A stretch of 64,000 bases of DNA from assembly GCA_963169105.1 (NCBI GenBank), contig OY720639.1:86348593-86412592 (forward strand). The letters are read 5' to 3'. Below, one piece after another: positions 45,740 through 56,979 of this stretch. Every line of letters begins with the position of its first letter. The stretch's first letter is position 1. A program made the translations under genes and the position numbers. A model generated the notes under the pieces. It saw nothing but the letters and a program-made list of their open reading frames with translations. It had not been told where the DNA came from and made no database searches. The DNA comes from Ceriagrion tenellum. Lineage: Eukaryota; Arthropoda; Insecta; Odonata; Coenagrionidae.

Positions 45740-48037
45740 ACATACATACGTACATACCAATCACGCCGTTCCCTTCCAGTTTCACTCATAAATATTTATT
45801 TGTACACCGAACTCTGCTTCAATCCTATTTTTAAGACTCCTAATCTAAACTAAAACTCCAAAGACTCTAAACTAAAACTCCTCCAAAGAATTTCCTCAAC
45901 CACATTAAACCACAACTTTCTCGGCCTACCTCTACCTCTCGCACCATTCATTTCACTCATATATATGTTTCGTTATTCGACTCTTATCCATTCTCTCAAC
46001 ATGGCCAAACTAACGAAGCTCACTCCTTTCATATATGTCCACTACTGGATCATCTAACCCACATTCATTTATTACTCACTCATTCCTGACCCTATCCATT
46101 CTACTTTTCCCGCAAACACTCCTCAGATAACTCATACCTACGGCGTTTAGTCTACTCTTATGTATATTCTGACATACCCATGTTTCACTAGCATAGAACA
46201 AAGTGGGGAGAAGTACACCTTTGCACGCGACGATTTTCGCTTCCTTAGACAGGCGCTCATTCCTTGAATCCACATTCTCACATACTACTTTGCAAGTCTC
46301 ATCCTCAGCGCCTGTATCATTATTCTATGATTCTTAATATACTCCCTCCAGCACTTCCTGATATTGCTCTCATCCCACACGATCTCTCCACTTCTGTTCT
46401 TTACCGCATTCATTTCCTTACCTTTACCAATCTTAGCCCTTTTTACCCACTTCCAAAACAGCTTTTTATTGCCTTCAAAATCGCTCTGCATCTTGCTAGC
46501 TTCATCCGCACGCATTCTTTCTTTGCTCTCTTTCACAACGATTTTGCATTCATTCTTTTTCTTTCTGTAAATCTCACATTCCTAAGAACGATCTTCCTCA
46601 GATTTGGAAGCAATTATGTTCTTGTACGCCTCTTTCTTTTCCCTGACTTTAATTTTCACCTCTTCATTCCTCCAAACATCACCTTTCACTCTTCCTACCA
46701 CTTCTTTTCCACATACACTTTCAGCACATACCACAATCACTACTTTTAAACACTCCCACGCATCATTCACGTTTTCGTTTCTGATATACTCGTCCCATTC
46801 TCTCTGCTTCAAGGATAGAGCATCCTCTAGCATGCAACCATACTGCATTCTTACCTCAATGTCCTGCAACCTCTCCACTTTTAATCTCAATTGGTTACGC
46901 GCAACGTTCTACCTTGGCACCCACTTTATGCCAAGATTCACTTTGGAGAGTACTAAGTAGTGGTCTGTTCCACATTCAGCACCCCTCATCACTCGCGTGT
47001 CCCATACTAATTCCCTCAATCTCTCATCATACAAAACGAAATCAATCATGCTTTTACAATCGCCCCTTTGCCAAGTATACATGTGTATTCTCTTATGTTT
47101 AAACCATGTATTAGACACAAACAATCCTTTTTTCAAGCACACACTCACCAAGTTCTCACTATTATCATTCACTCGAGGGCCACCAAATGGCCTAACCACT
47201 CTTTCAGATGCCTCACACCTACCCAGCTATTCATGTCACCTAGCACAATTATTCTCTCACCAGGATCACATTCATTCAAAATCTCTCTCAGTTTTTCCCA
47301 AAACTCATCTTTCACGCTGTCACTCTCTCCATCCATTGGTGCATCGCACGCCACAATCACAACTCTCCTAATACCTACTTTCATGCGAACGCAGAGCAAT
47401 CTAGGGGATACTAACTCGTACTTCCTTACCAGTAACTTAGCTCTCTCATTAAGAATGAGTCCTACTCCTTGACAGTCGTGTACATTATCGTCAAATCCTG
47501 ACCACAGGGCCAGACCACCGCCATCTAGAGTAACAACATCCCGCCCCTTCCGCTTAGTTTCACATACACACAGAACATCCATTCGTCTCACTTTCATTTC
47601 ATTCAACAACTCATGCTCCTTTCCATATCTCCTCTCACAATCCAAGTACCTCTCATCCAGGTTGTATTGCTATGTCCGTATCTTGATGGGCCAACCTTAT
47701 TCAGCTTCCGCCACCCATCGTGGCTTCGGCTGTCCGAGGCTACTTCGTGACTCTTAGGAGTAAGTTGTAATAGAGTATGCAAGGTTACCAGCCTTTGCAG
47801 TAACCGCACCACGTGCAGATTTCCCTGCTAACGGTTACGGCGCTCTACCGGTCAGTTTTGGCACATTTTCGCCAGTATGCCACAAGAGAAACCAAAGCAT
47901 AGTAATACCCTAGGCCCGCTTTCCCTATTCTGCTCAAGCTAGGATCCCTTCTGAAAGGACTACCTTGAGAGCCAGCATACGGTTGCACGCTACCCACCAC
48001 TAGGAGGCATATGCGGTGTACTGACACACCGGGTCAC
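45740..48037 (-). mobile_element. Family A LINE with complete 5' region but RT deleted
   Basis: A 13-bp TSD, GTAAAACAGTAAT (45727-45739, 48038-48050), bounds the element in the satellite. Reading minus: ~390-bp 5' UTR, endonuclease (47645-46909), a linker region (46890-46285), then a sudden jump near 46275 to the post-RT tail (GVLLPTLFYASETWVCQ, SRLNAVGMSYLR) and the GTATGTAT-type tail. The whole RT core present in the 18.8-20.1 kb copy is absent. Confidence 0.88.
46909..47690 (-). pseudogene. APE-type endonuclease of family A LINE, frameshifted
   Basis: GTWIVRG near 47670 corresponds to the first APE motif (G-T-W-N-V-R). After a 1-base shift the open frame from 47645 carries MDVLCVCETKRKG (Glu motif), LALWSGFDDN, ERIIVLGDMNSWVG (G-D-x-N) and ends at 47169. 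After another shift it reads VRPFGGPRVNDNSENLV, IHMYTWQRGDCKSMIDFVLY, then AECGTDHYLVLSK, whose T-D-H corresponds to the final S-D-H motif. All key residues can be seen, split over three frames. Confidence 0.82.
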
Positions 48038-48342
48038 GTAAAACAGTAATGAATCCTTGAAATCCATACTTAGTACTCCCAATTCCGCATATCAGCCATT
48101 TATTTTGAGATAAATTATAAACATTTGTCACCAAATGTTTTTGTATTCAACTTGGAATTATACTTTGTTAAAACCATGAAAAGACTTGTAAAACCGTGAT
48201 GAATACTTGAAATTCATACTTGGATACTTCCAACTCCGAATATCAGCCACTTTTTTAAAGTGATAAATTATGAATATTGTCACCCAATGTTTTTGTACTC
48301 AAATGGGCATGAAACTCTGCGGAAACCACTAAAAGCCTTGTA

Positions 48343-49058
48343 TGATTTTACACTTTCCCGGCGAATTAAATTAGTGTAAATTTCTCGGGCTCGCCACCGG
48401 GTAAGATTTTTATAGACAGCCGACGTTTCGGGTTCCGACTCGTCACCCATTCTCAAGGCTAATGATGCTTGTTTAAAAAAGATTGTTTAATTTGGCGCTA
48501 GGCGGGGCGGGATTGGTCGAGCCCCGATTGTTGTATTGGAGGACCGTTGACCAGCGGGGACTTAGCTCTGGCGTTCTGAATTCTTCTCAGAATTCTATTC
48601 CAAGAGCTGCTGATCGTATAACCAGTATCCCGGTTGAAATTCTTCCTCTCCAACCTTATCTCTATCGCCTCTTTGGTTAAGCGATCCCAAAATTGGCCGG
48701 ATCGCCAAAGAACAGTCGTGTCATCCCAAATGGCGATACCAGACCAAACCAAACCAAAGAGGCGATAGAGATAAGGTTGGAGAGGAAGAATTTCAACCGG
48801 GATACTGGTTATACGATCAGCAGCTCTTGGAATAGAATTCTGAGAAGAATTCAGAACGCCAGAGCTAAGTCCCCGCTGGTCAACGGTCCTCCAATACAAC
48901 AATCGGGGCTCGACCAATCCCGCCCCGCCTAGCGCCAAATTAAACAATCTTTTTTAAACAAGCATCATTAGCCTTGAGAATGGGTGACGAGTCGGAACCC
49001 GAAACGTCGGCTGTCTATAAAAATCTTACCCGGTGGCGAGCCCGAGAAATTTACACTA
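48343..49058. mobile_element. Palindromic PLE-type insertion
   Basis: A 15-bp TSD, ACTAAAAGCCTTGTA (48328-48342, 49059-49073), bounds two long inverted arms, about 48372-48692 and 48738-49058, which both read as an identical 65-codon frame from opposite ends. The right end reads CCCGAAACGTCGGCTGTCTA then CTTACCCGGTGGCGAGCCCG, similar to the PLE-type end at 52.1-52.2 kb. The first 29 bp have no partner in the other arm. No RT or GIY-YIG is visible, so the PLE assignment rests on the terminal motif and architecture. Confidence 0.75.
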
Positions 49059-49554
49059 ACTAAAAGCCTTGTAAAACCGAGATGAATCTTTGAAATTTAT
49101 TCTTGGATACTTCTAATTCCGCGCACAAGTCATTTTTTAAGGGATAAATTATTAATATTTGTCACTCAATATGTTGTATTAAAATTGGCATTACATTTTG
49201 TTAAAACCATTCAAAGTCTTGTGAAACCGTGATGAATCCTTGTAATTCATACTTAGCATTTCCAATTCCGCATATCAGGCATTTTTTTAAAGTGATAAAT
49301 TTCAAATATTTGTCACCCAACGTTTTGGTGTTCAAATGTGTATTAAACTTTGTTAAAACCATTAGAACTCTTGTAACACCGTGATAAATCCTTGAAATTC
49401 ATACTTGGGTATTTCCAATTCCGCATATCAGCCAACTTTTTTTTAAAAGTGATAAATTATCAATACTTTTCACCCACTGGTTTTGTATCTTAGCACATAC
49501 ACAAAAATGATTTAAGTACATATACACAACTGAAACATGGAAAATATATGCCTA

Positions 49555-50146
49555 TAGTGCTCGCAGAGTTTCTGTGCACTGGAGAGTTCCTCCTAGCCTA
49601 GCTGCCCATGGTAGATGAGCAGCGATTGGCTGCCGGCGTCCAATCCCGTAAACTGGTTCTTAGCTCAGTGCGCGCCGCGTACGAATACTCAAAGTGGCGA
49701 CCCAAAAAAATCGGCGAAAACGAACGCTAAGCCTCGCCGACGCGAGGGCCTTTAGAATAGAAATACTCTGGACGAGAAACTACTATAGATATCGAGTCAA
49801 AACTTGCAGCGATTGCAATAGTCATCGCAGTGAGGTTAGAAAGTAATCCCCATAGGCGCAGGTCACCGTGGTTACACGATAAATAAAATTTACATCCTCT
49901 TCACCAACATTTTGAAAAATACAAATACGAAAATTGCGACTTATTATCATAACAACCAATATTTCTATCCTACTCCGTGGCTTTCGCCGATTCTTCTGGG
50001 TCGCCACTTACGGCATTCGTACTAGGCGCGCACTGAGCTAAGAACCGGTTTACGGGATTGGACGCTGGCAGCCAATCGCTGCTCATCTACCATGGGCAGC
50101 TAGGCTTGGAGAAATTCTCCAGTGAACAGAAACTCTGCGGGCACTA
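49555..50146. mobile_element. Long-TIR miniature transposon in satellite edge
   Basis: Inverted arms of about 170 bp, starting TAGTGCYCGCAGAGTTTCTG and containing GCTGCCCATGGTAGATGAGC, flanked by TA on both sides (within CTATAG). TA duplication suggests Tc1/mariner, but this is weak since the flank is itself palindromic. The central 250 bp are unique and non-coding. Confidence 0.78.
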
Positions 50147-50399
50147 TAGTTGGCGATTTATGACAAGTGGTTTGAGTGTTCGCTTGCCTGTCTCAAAAAA
50201 ATTGTGTTCCTCCACGGAAAGTGCCTGATTTGTGGGGAAATTTTTATTGAGGAACGTTTTTTATTGCTAATGCAGATCTTTCAATTGGCTTCTCACTTAA
50301 TTGTAATGGGAAAATAACCTTCTCAAAACCAAAAAAAGTCCAGTTAAACCAATATGAATCATCTTCGAAAGTTATATTTGGGTAAAGTTATATTTACCT

Positions 50400-50610
50400 T
50401 TTCATATGCTTAAGGCGGACTTAATAGTGGATAACTGATACACATTAGTTCTACACCTTGGAATTTCAAATCGTCTTCTTCCTCGTACTCGCCTGCCTGG
50501 ATCACTCTGGTTTCTGATAACATAATCATGCAAATAATCCGGGGTTTTAGTCGATAATATTTTGTAGATGAAGACAGATAATTTAAATATTTTTCTATGT
50601 TCCAGTTTCA
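50400..50610 (-). mobile_element. Jockey/I-type LINE RT tail fragment
   Basis: The minus strand reads KLEHRKIFKLSVFIYKILST then KTPDYLHDYVIRNQSDPGRR and FEIPRCRTNVYQLS, resembling the region before the S-F-x-V-x-x-x-x-L-W-N block in jockey/I-group RTs. No stop in 69 codons. Confidence 0.6.
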
Positions 50611-51525
50611 TTCACTTCAATTTAACGTAGTAAGGAGTTATATAGACCCTGGACCCTGGGACACTGTAGACCGTGGACATAAAGATTTGAACAAATAAAT
50701 CAATGATAATAAATCAAAGATAGGGGAATTCAGATGTGAGGCAAATGCATATATTTTTATTATTGCATACACAAATATTTTTAAAATGATGGCGTTCCCT
50801 GGCGTGCCCTGAGGTTACGGGTTAAATTGAAATATTCCATGATCTTCTTTCTTTACTTCCAAATGCATATATAAGGTGGATAGAGTCCGTCTAGTCTATA
50901 GGATATCAATTGAAAATGTACTGATTTCTTCTGGAAATAAATGCAAATCTAACAATATCTTCACGATTCCATAGTTCAAACAAAAGCCACCATTTCGATA
51001 ATTTTATCTCGAGGTTCCTTTTCCAAAACGGCATCGCACATGCCTACTGATTTTCGGAATGTCTAGCTGTAAACTGCGATTTAATATTTGACAGGATATA
51101 ATGAGGGTTTCACTCAATGTTAAGAAAAATTAAGAATGAAACGAGAATACTTCATATTCCAATCATAAATCGGGAAAATCTCCTTCCAACCAATCAGGAG
51201 TAACCCGATGGCCGAATAAAACGTGCGAAACCACAACGGCATTCACTTACCCTAGAAATCCTTGAGTCAGAGAATAGAAACCTCGGTCTCACTTTTGATT
51301 GGTGGGCCACAAAACATCGCGGAACCAATGAAAATCGTTCATTTCGAACGAAGCGTGGAAAAAATAATTGTAAAAATGCTTAGTAATGACAGTAACAACA
51401 TGATCTCTACTTTTGTTGGTTTTTTACTTATTAATAGAAATTAAAAAAATAAAAATTCAATGAATTTGTTAATTTTTTAAATTAATAATTTAATAATCAA
51501 ATATAGACATTATCCCTTTTAATAT
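50611..51525. other. No recognised feature
   Basis: AT-rich unassigned sequence; short frames only. Confidence 0.4.
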
Positions 51526-51830
51526 ATAAAAATGTGATGGTTTCTGTCTGTCTGTTGCTCCCTCACACGAAAACTACAGGACCGATTGAGCTGAAATTCG
51601 GCATTTAGATAAAAAATATATCTGGTTGTATCATAGGCTATATTAAAAAGCACTCAGAACCACCGAAGATTCTACCTGGTGGTCCATTCTAAGCATTGGG
51701 TTCGGTGTAGTGGTTTCATTTTTTTGCTTTTTAAAACTACTTTAAATCAAGATAGAGGGCTGAGATTTTTTTATCGCATGGCTGAATAAATGAGGCTTTT
51801 AATCCTTTCAATCAATTTTCTTTCACGCTT
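51526..51830 (+). mobile_element. Possible Helentron-derived non-coding repeat
   Basis: TATATAAAAATGTGATGG followed by TCTGTCTGTCTGTTGC and then AAACTACAGGACCGATTGAG, with AGCTGAAATTCGGCATT, is a sequence type common in arthropod non-autonomous Helentron-like repeats. This is recalled from general knowledge of such repeats; only one copy is present here and no terminus was defined. Confidence 0.4.
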
Positions 51831-52064
51831 CGTATTTGTATGAACATCATGTTTTTAATTAAAATATCTCCAAATTTTTCTCTGAAATCAACTATAGCAT
51901 ATTTCCTTGATGACCAGAGATTTGATCCTCAAACGACCACGCAGACAGTATTCTTCAGGCTTCGTGGATTTCGTATAAAATTAGTTCGATGCTTTTTGCA
52001 CCCGTTGAATTTCAACGGGTACCTTCATCAAGTACTTAATATTTGATTTAATTAAGCGCCAAGA

Positions 52065-52215
52065 GCGGGTCATCCAACACGGCCGGTTTCTAGTGTCCTA
52101 CTTGATGGTCTCTAACTTACCCTGATGACGATGGAAGAGTTGTCCATTGTTTGGTCGGTATTTTTTCAAAGATTTAACCTGGTGGAATACCCGAGATGAA
52201 TTCTACTCAAGACAT
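52065..52215 (+). mobile_element. Penelope-like 3' terminal fragment
   Basis: CTGATGACGATGGAAGAG, then GGTCGGTATTTTTTCAAAGA and ACCTGGTGGAATACCCGAGA. The last two blocks parallel the end of the insertion at 49000-49058. Non-coding remnant. Confidence 0.55.
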
Positions 52216-52260
52216 CGCCCGTGTTTGACCAGATGAAATGTACTCGATGCCATGTAAGTA

Positions 52261-52562
52261 CGGGGATCGGGTTGGTGTGGTGGCTAGAGTACTCGCCCAC
52301 CACACGGGCCAAGGTTCAAATCCCTGCAGAGGCGGATGTTTTTCAGAGGAACCCGATCCCTACTGGAGTGTCTTGTGGAGGGCACTTCAAGTTAAGTGCT
52401 CCGTCTGTCGGATAAGACGTTAAACCGTGGTCCCATTGGCGTCTTTCGTTAAGAGTAGGCTAATTCCGATGCCGGGTTTCTATCCACCCTTCCTCCCTTA
52501 CCTATCCCCTATGACGCAAATGTTAACCGTCGGTCGCCTCCCCAAATATCCACTATATATCC
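52261..52562 (+). mobile_element. tRNA-headed SINE S1, copy 2
   Basis: The most complete S1 copy. GGTGGCTAGAGTACTCGC (A-box area) and GGTTCAAATCCC (B box) form the head; GTCTGTCGGATAAGACGTTA is the central block; then the ACCCTTCCTCCCTTACC block and GGTCGCCTCCCCAAATA. Non-coding Pol III-type unit. Confidence 0.78.
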
Positions 52563-52779
52563 ATGCAAGTATTCTCATCCGTGTAGGGGAGCGATGTGCG
52601 CGGAAAGGGCGTGGCGACGAGCTCGGGTGTGGGAAAGGAAACAAGGAAAAAAATCGAAGCCGATAAAAAACAGGCATCGCCTTGCCTTGGATCTAATGTT
52701 TGCATTAAACGAAACGAGCGCCGATATCCTTTCCCGCGGATTACTCAAAAGTCATTGTCAAAAGTCATATTGGATTGGA

Positions 52780-53045
52780 TATTTGGGGAAGCGACCGACA
52801 GTTAAAGTCAATTGCGCCATAGGGGGGCCAGGTAAGGAATGATGGGCGGAGAGAAACCCAGCGTCGGCATTAGCCTGCTCTGACATGTACGAAAGGCGCC
52901 AAGGGGACCGCGGTTTGATGTCTCATCCGACAGACGGAGTACTACCCTTGCAGTGTCATCCACAAGACACTCTAGTATCAAAATCGGGTTCCTTCTGAAA
53001 AATAGGATCTGCAACAAGTTATTAGAGTGATGGATAGCCATCGAA
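52780..53045 (-). mobile_element. tRNA-headed SINE S1, copy 3 (headless)
   Basis: The reverse complement matches copy 2 from GGAACCCGAT onward, including GTCTGTCGGATGAGACAT and GTCGGTCGCTTCCCCAAATA. The tRNA-like head is missing or decayed. With copy 2 it makes an inverted pair 220 bp apart. Confidence 0.75.
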
Positions 53046-53733
53046 TGACCCTTCGAGTCCAAACAGTATGACGTACGCTTTGCTTCATTTGGTGGCTATT
53101 GATTTAATTTTCATCCACTACCTTAAACGCATCACCACGAAATTCTCGTCACATATTATGATTTATTTCTATAACCCATATTTCTCCAAGATATTAGTTA
53201 GAGATTAGAAATTAAACTATTATTTGTTTAAAAATTTTATAATAAACATTTAATGGTTTAAATTTTTGCGTGCTTCACATATTTTGGAGCTAATTTTTTT
53301 ACTTGACACACCTTGTTTTGACCATGGAATATTAACTCTTATGGATCATGGATAATTAACTCCTCATGTAAGGATCGGTAACTCCTCGCCTAAAAGGAAT
53401 ACCTAGTATTCCGCACGTAAAGAAATCGACTGACTAGGTCAATTGTGGCGCCGCCACTCTGGTATCAGTGAGGTAAAGCGGAGGTGTAAATGAAAACGCG
53501 GTCGATAGAACATAAATTATCACAATTTTTCTGCCGGTAACCTAAAGTGTAGAGCAAAATAGATGTATAATAAATGATTGAACGAAAGCATTGAGGCATA
53601 ATTCCAAAATAACCAAAGAAAAACAATTTTTGAATCAAAGGGTGTTATTGTTTACTACTACCATTCTTTATGTACGGCCATTTTGAATAAGTTGAATACT
53701 GGGGGAATTGTCACGATCTCGAATTCTTTTGGT
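53046..53733. other. No recognised feature
   Basis: Unassigned AT-rich sequence. Confidence 0.4.
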
Positions 53734-53843
53734 CAATTCGAACGAATATTTGAATTTACTAACGTCATAAAATGTTTACTGACGCTATCAATTCGAGCGA
53801 ATATTTGAATTTACTGACGCCATCAAATCTCTACTGACGCTAC
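53734..53843 (+). repeat. Two-unit tandem repeat, 55 bp
   Basis: CAATTCGARCGAATATTTGA is followed in both units by TTTACTRACGYCAT and ACTGACGCTAY. Units 53734-53788 and 53789-53843. Confidence 0.85.
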
Positions 53844-54137
53844 AAATAAAAAAAAAGTCTACCAACGAAAGATAACCCAGTCAATTTGAATAGTCTTCGC
53901 ATAACGTCGTCTTGAATAGATTCTTCATGTTCAACTGAGTTTGACATTTTCGGTCCTCGTTTGCCGTCACCGTGTTTTCCAGCCTGATAATAAATAATTT
54001 AATAAAATTCAATGTGGTCAAACCGTGAGCAAATTTCCTAACGGCAATATGGCAGCCACGCGTCATTGCGTCACGTGATCGCAGCGCCTTCGAACCCTCT
54101 GGTGAATAATTTAGGAACTCCATCAAATACGTCCAGC

Positions 54138-54696
54138 TTAAGGTAGTTTGAGTGAAATATCATTTCACCTTAAAATAAATGAATTCTTCCTTATTTTAAT
54201 GAAGAATATCACACCCTTCTATAGATACCAAAATATCAACCACTTACCACACTAATTTCCACAATATTGGTCAAATTATACTAGGCATTTTACATGGGAT
54301 ATTGTACTTGCGTGCACACCAGAGACGTAATTTAAAAAAATGAGGTGTATATAACACCTAGATCTCGTCAAAACACTAAAAAAGCGTAGTTTGTATGCTT
54401 TCTCAACAATTTTTGAAAATAAATCATATTTTCACCGCAGTCATTTTTTCAGAATCACAAAAAACCTTCCGTTGTGAAGTAGTCTTAAACGTACCGCGCG
54501 AAAAAATTGAGTCAAGTTAAAAGACTTATAGAAATATTTAATTTATTAGAATTTTATACCGATAAAAGTATATTATTGCATCATTAATAATGAAATATTT
54601 AATTCATATTTCTTAGAGCTCCTGAAATTAAAAAAAAAGTAATTCGAATATGGTCTCCATTATGACTAGGGAACTATCTCGCTCAAACTACCTTAA
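54138..54696 (+). mobile_element. TTAA-flanked miniature transposon M1, copy 2 (559 bp)
   Basis: TTAAGGTAGTTTGAGTGA at the left and, inverted, TTAAGGTAGTTTGAGCGA at the right. TTAA at both ends is either TSD or part of the terminus. Same length and interior as copy 1 but opposite orientation. Confidence 0.85.
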
Positions 54697-55934
54697 GCAT
54701 CTCGATCGAACCTTCCATTGCATTTGAAGGCCTCAGGCCTCTGGGCCATTTATTCAAGATTTTTGAAAACTTAAATTAAGCATCTTTGAAGTGAGATTTA
54801 TAAACTGATACGAAAATATTTTAGGGTTTCGATGCAAGTTTGACTCTTATTTAGTATTCAGACAGGACATTTTAACACGAGCTGCCATGGAGCTCGCTTA
54901 GTTTGCAGCAGACAAATGTGAATTTGAACAAGAAACCATAGTCAAGCATTTGACTAAAACTATTCATGAGAGGAGAAAAGTCATGGAAAACTGAATAAAA
55001 ATAAGTGTAGGCATCTTGCCACCTATTTTTGAAAAAAGTTATTAGCAAATTAGTGAGTTATTGAATTAATTGAATTTTAATGCAAAAATCATATTTAACT
55101 ACAAAAATTACGAAGGAATATTCAACATGAATCAATATTTTCATTATTATACGGTGATATTGACCCATTCCCTAATAATGATAAGTCATACAACAAATCT
55201 ATTGCCAAAATGTCCTTGTGTGGAAAACCAAAGCAAATCCCAGTTAGCAAATCACAGGCTAAAGCCTGTAGGGATAATGATAGAGTTTTTATACTTTAAT
55301 CGTTAAACACCTATTATTATTCCAGTGAAAACGCAAAGCATATTTCACCTGCTATCTTAATTTCCCGACCTTATGCGAACTCAATAGCATAAGAGAGGTC
55401 TTTAGAAAGCACTTTTTAAACTGAAAATGCTCTCATCATTGAATTATTCTCTGCCTCACCTCACTAAGAAAAATTATGTGCAAAAATAAAATCCGTTTCA
55501 TCCTCCTACTTCATGTCGCAATTTCCAGAGATACACCAGCATTTTTGCTTTCAAGCCAGATTGAAAGCAAAACTCTTTAGACGTTCGTTATATTTCCCTT
55601 TAATTCCCAAGAAAAATAAAAATGCAAAAATATTCACGAAATGAAATGTTCAACATTCACACAAAAGAACTAAATCCTTCCTATGCTTCAATTCCGCGAT
55701 TAAAGTTGGAAAACCTGATTACAGCCGCAATCCATGGTAGCTCATTGTTTTAGGGCGCATAAGGGTGCGTAGTGGAACTCTTTCCTGACCTATGCCCTAG
55801 CGCCCTTCTGAACAAGCGTCCTACGGAACGGAACCACACAACGGGACGTCACGTCCGGAAAAATTACATTCGAAAAGAGCAGATAAGTTTACGAAGTGCG
55901 CATAATAGCGGATTGGAACAGGGCCTTAAGCAGG
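54697..55934. other. No recognised feature
   Basis: 1.2 kb without motif-bearing frames; 55740-55900 is GC-richer. Confidence 0.4.
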
Positions 55935-56349
55935 CCATACACGGTTGAGCATGTTGGTGAAAGTAGTTAATGTAGATCTCTCCATGTTAATGTAGATCTC
56001 TCCATGTTTGTGGGACAACAGTTTCGCTGGCAGTCCTGCCAGCGTCTTCGGGTAGAAGTGTAGTGAAGCATGTTGGCCGTCCTTATATATCGTCGTTTTC
56101 CCGCGTTTTTTCCCGCGAGCAGCACTAAGAAAAACGCGGGAAAACGACGATATATAAGGACGGCCAACATGCTTCACTACACTTCGACCTGAAGACGCTG
56201 GCAGGACTGCCAGCGAAACTGTTGTCCCACAAACAACCAACGCGGAAGAAATCCCGGAAACATGGAGAGATATACATTCCAGCTCCGCGGAAACCTGAGA
56301 ACCAAGTAGTTAATGACCTGCTCCGCGATCATGCTCGACCGTGTATGGG
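55935..56349. mobile_element. Foldback element with Harbinger-like ends (415 bp)
   Basis: The ends (CCATACACGGTTGAGCATG; reverse complement of right, CCCATACACGGTCGAGCATG) are the same as the end of the Harbinger fragment at 57451. The core is a near-perfect palindrome, arms 56006-56110 and 56130-56234 with a 19-bp loop. A 20-bp direct duplication (TGTTAATGTAGATCTCTCCA) lies at about 55967-56005. TSD not clear. Confidence 0.75.
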
Positions 56350-56639
56350 TTGAACGAGCCAAGTTGGCGGTTGGCGGGCTCGGCTCGGGGTTCAGTTGGG
56401 CGATCCCAATATTTACGAAATACCGTGTAAGTCACCACTAGGGTGAGTGGCACGGGGTGATTCCACACCAGGCATGCAGCACTCATCCCAATTTAAATCA
56501 GTACCGCGCACGTTCCCCCGCTAAAAACAGTCAGGACAACAGTGCGCAGTCAGAACAGAAACCAGGAGAGTGCTACGTAGAAGAACATTCTACCATGCAG
56601 AACACTACTCAAGATACAACTACTGGTTAGATTTATCAA
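56350..56639. other. No recognised feature
   Basis: Unassigned; contains GGCTCGGCTCGGGG, similar to the CCGAGCCGAGC next to the Harbinger end at 57.43 kb. Confidence 0.35.
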
Positions 56640-56975
56640 AGCGATAGATAAATAAATCTACAAGGTACTAAATCATACAAGAGAATATCATGCCGGAAAT
56701 TACATGTGAGGTTAGTAGCTAATAGTCATACTACTAAGAAAACCTATTTTACCTATTCAGAGTCAAAGAATCCTAGAACTGATATATCGCGACTATTATA
56801 GTCCCTTATTGTACGTGGAAAAAAATGACATTTGAAATCTATCGGTTCTTTAGTCTATTTCCTTAATCTTATGCCTGAGATCGTTTCTACCATAATAGTT
56901 TGGCTCTAGCAAAATATGTTGAACGTCCGGCAATAAATAGTCTGGATCAAACTTGCGTATCTATATTTTTGCCAT
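56640..56975 (-). mobile_element. CR1-like LINE 3' coding remnant (family E)
   Basis: The minus strand reads LEPNYYGRNDLRHKIKEID, stop, RTDRFQMSFFPRTIRDYNS, matching AYYGRSDHENKIREIDCRTD in copy 1. The 3' UTR is not clearly recognisable. It abuts the Harbinger fragment at about 56980. Confidence 0.75.
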
Positions 56976-56979
56976 AGAT

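Larger units (their letters stand above)
45478..50400 (+). repeat. ~152-bp satellite array, invaded by three elements
   Basis: Monomers start TTAAAACCATT and carry CTTGTAAAACCGTGATGAAT, CCAATTCCGCATATCAGCCA and TTTGTCACCCAA. Starts at 45554, 45707, 48168, about 48318, 49201 and 49353 give 150-153 bp once insertions are removed. A more decayed edge copy appears at 50250-50400. Insertions: LINE 45740-48037, PLE-type palindrome 48343-49058, miniature element 49555-50146. Confidence 0.88.

Noticed and set aside
46264..47472. Several long plus-strand frames
   Set aside because: They are antisense to the family A LINE endonuclease and linker.
48483..48947. Two frames with an identical 65-residue start on opposite strands
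   Set aside because: The identity is produced by the palindrome; the translation resembles no known protein, so it is not called a gene.
48971..49040. Hammerhead ribozyme in the PLE-type end
   Set aside because: GTGACGA and CGAAAC resemble core elements, but the first core base is wrong and stem II is not convincing by eye. A covariance model search would decide.
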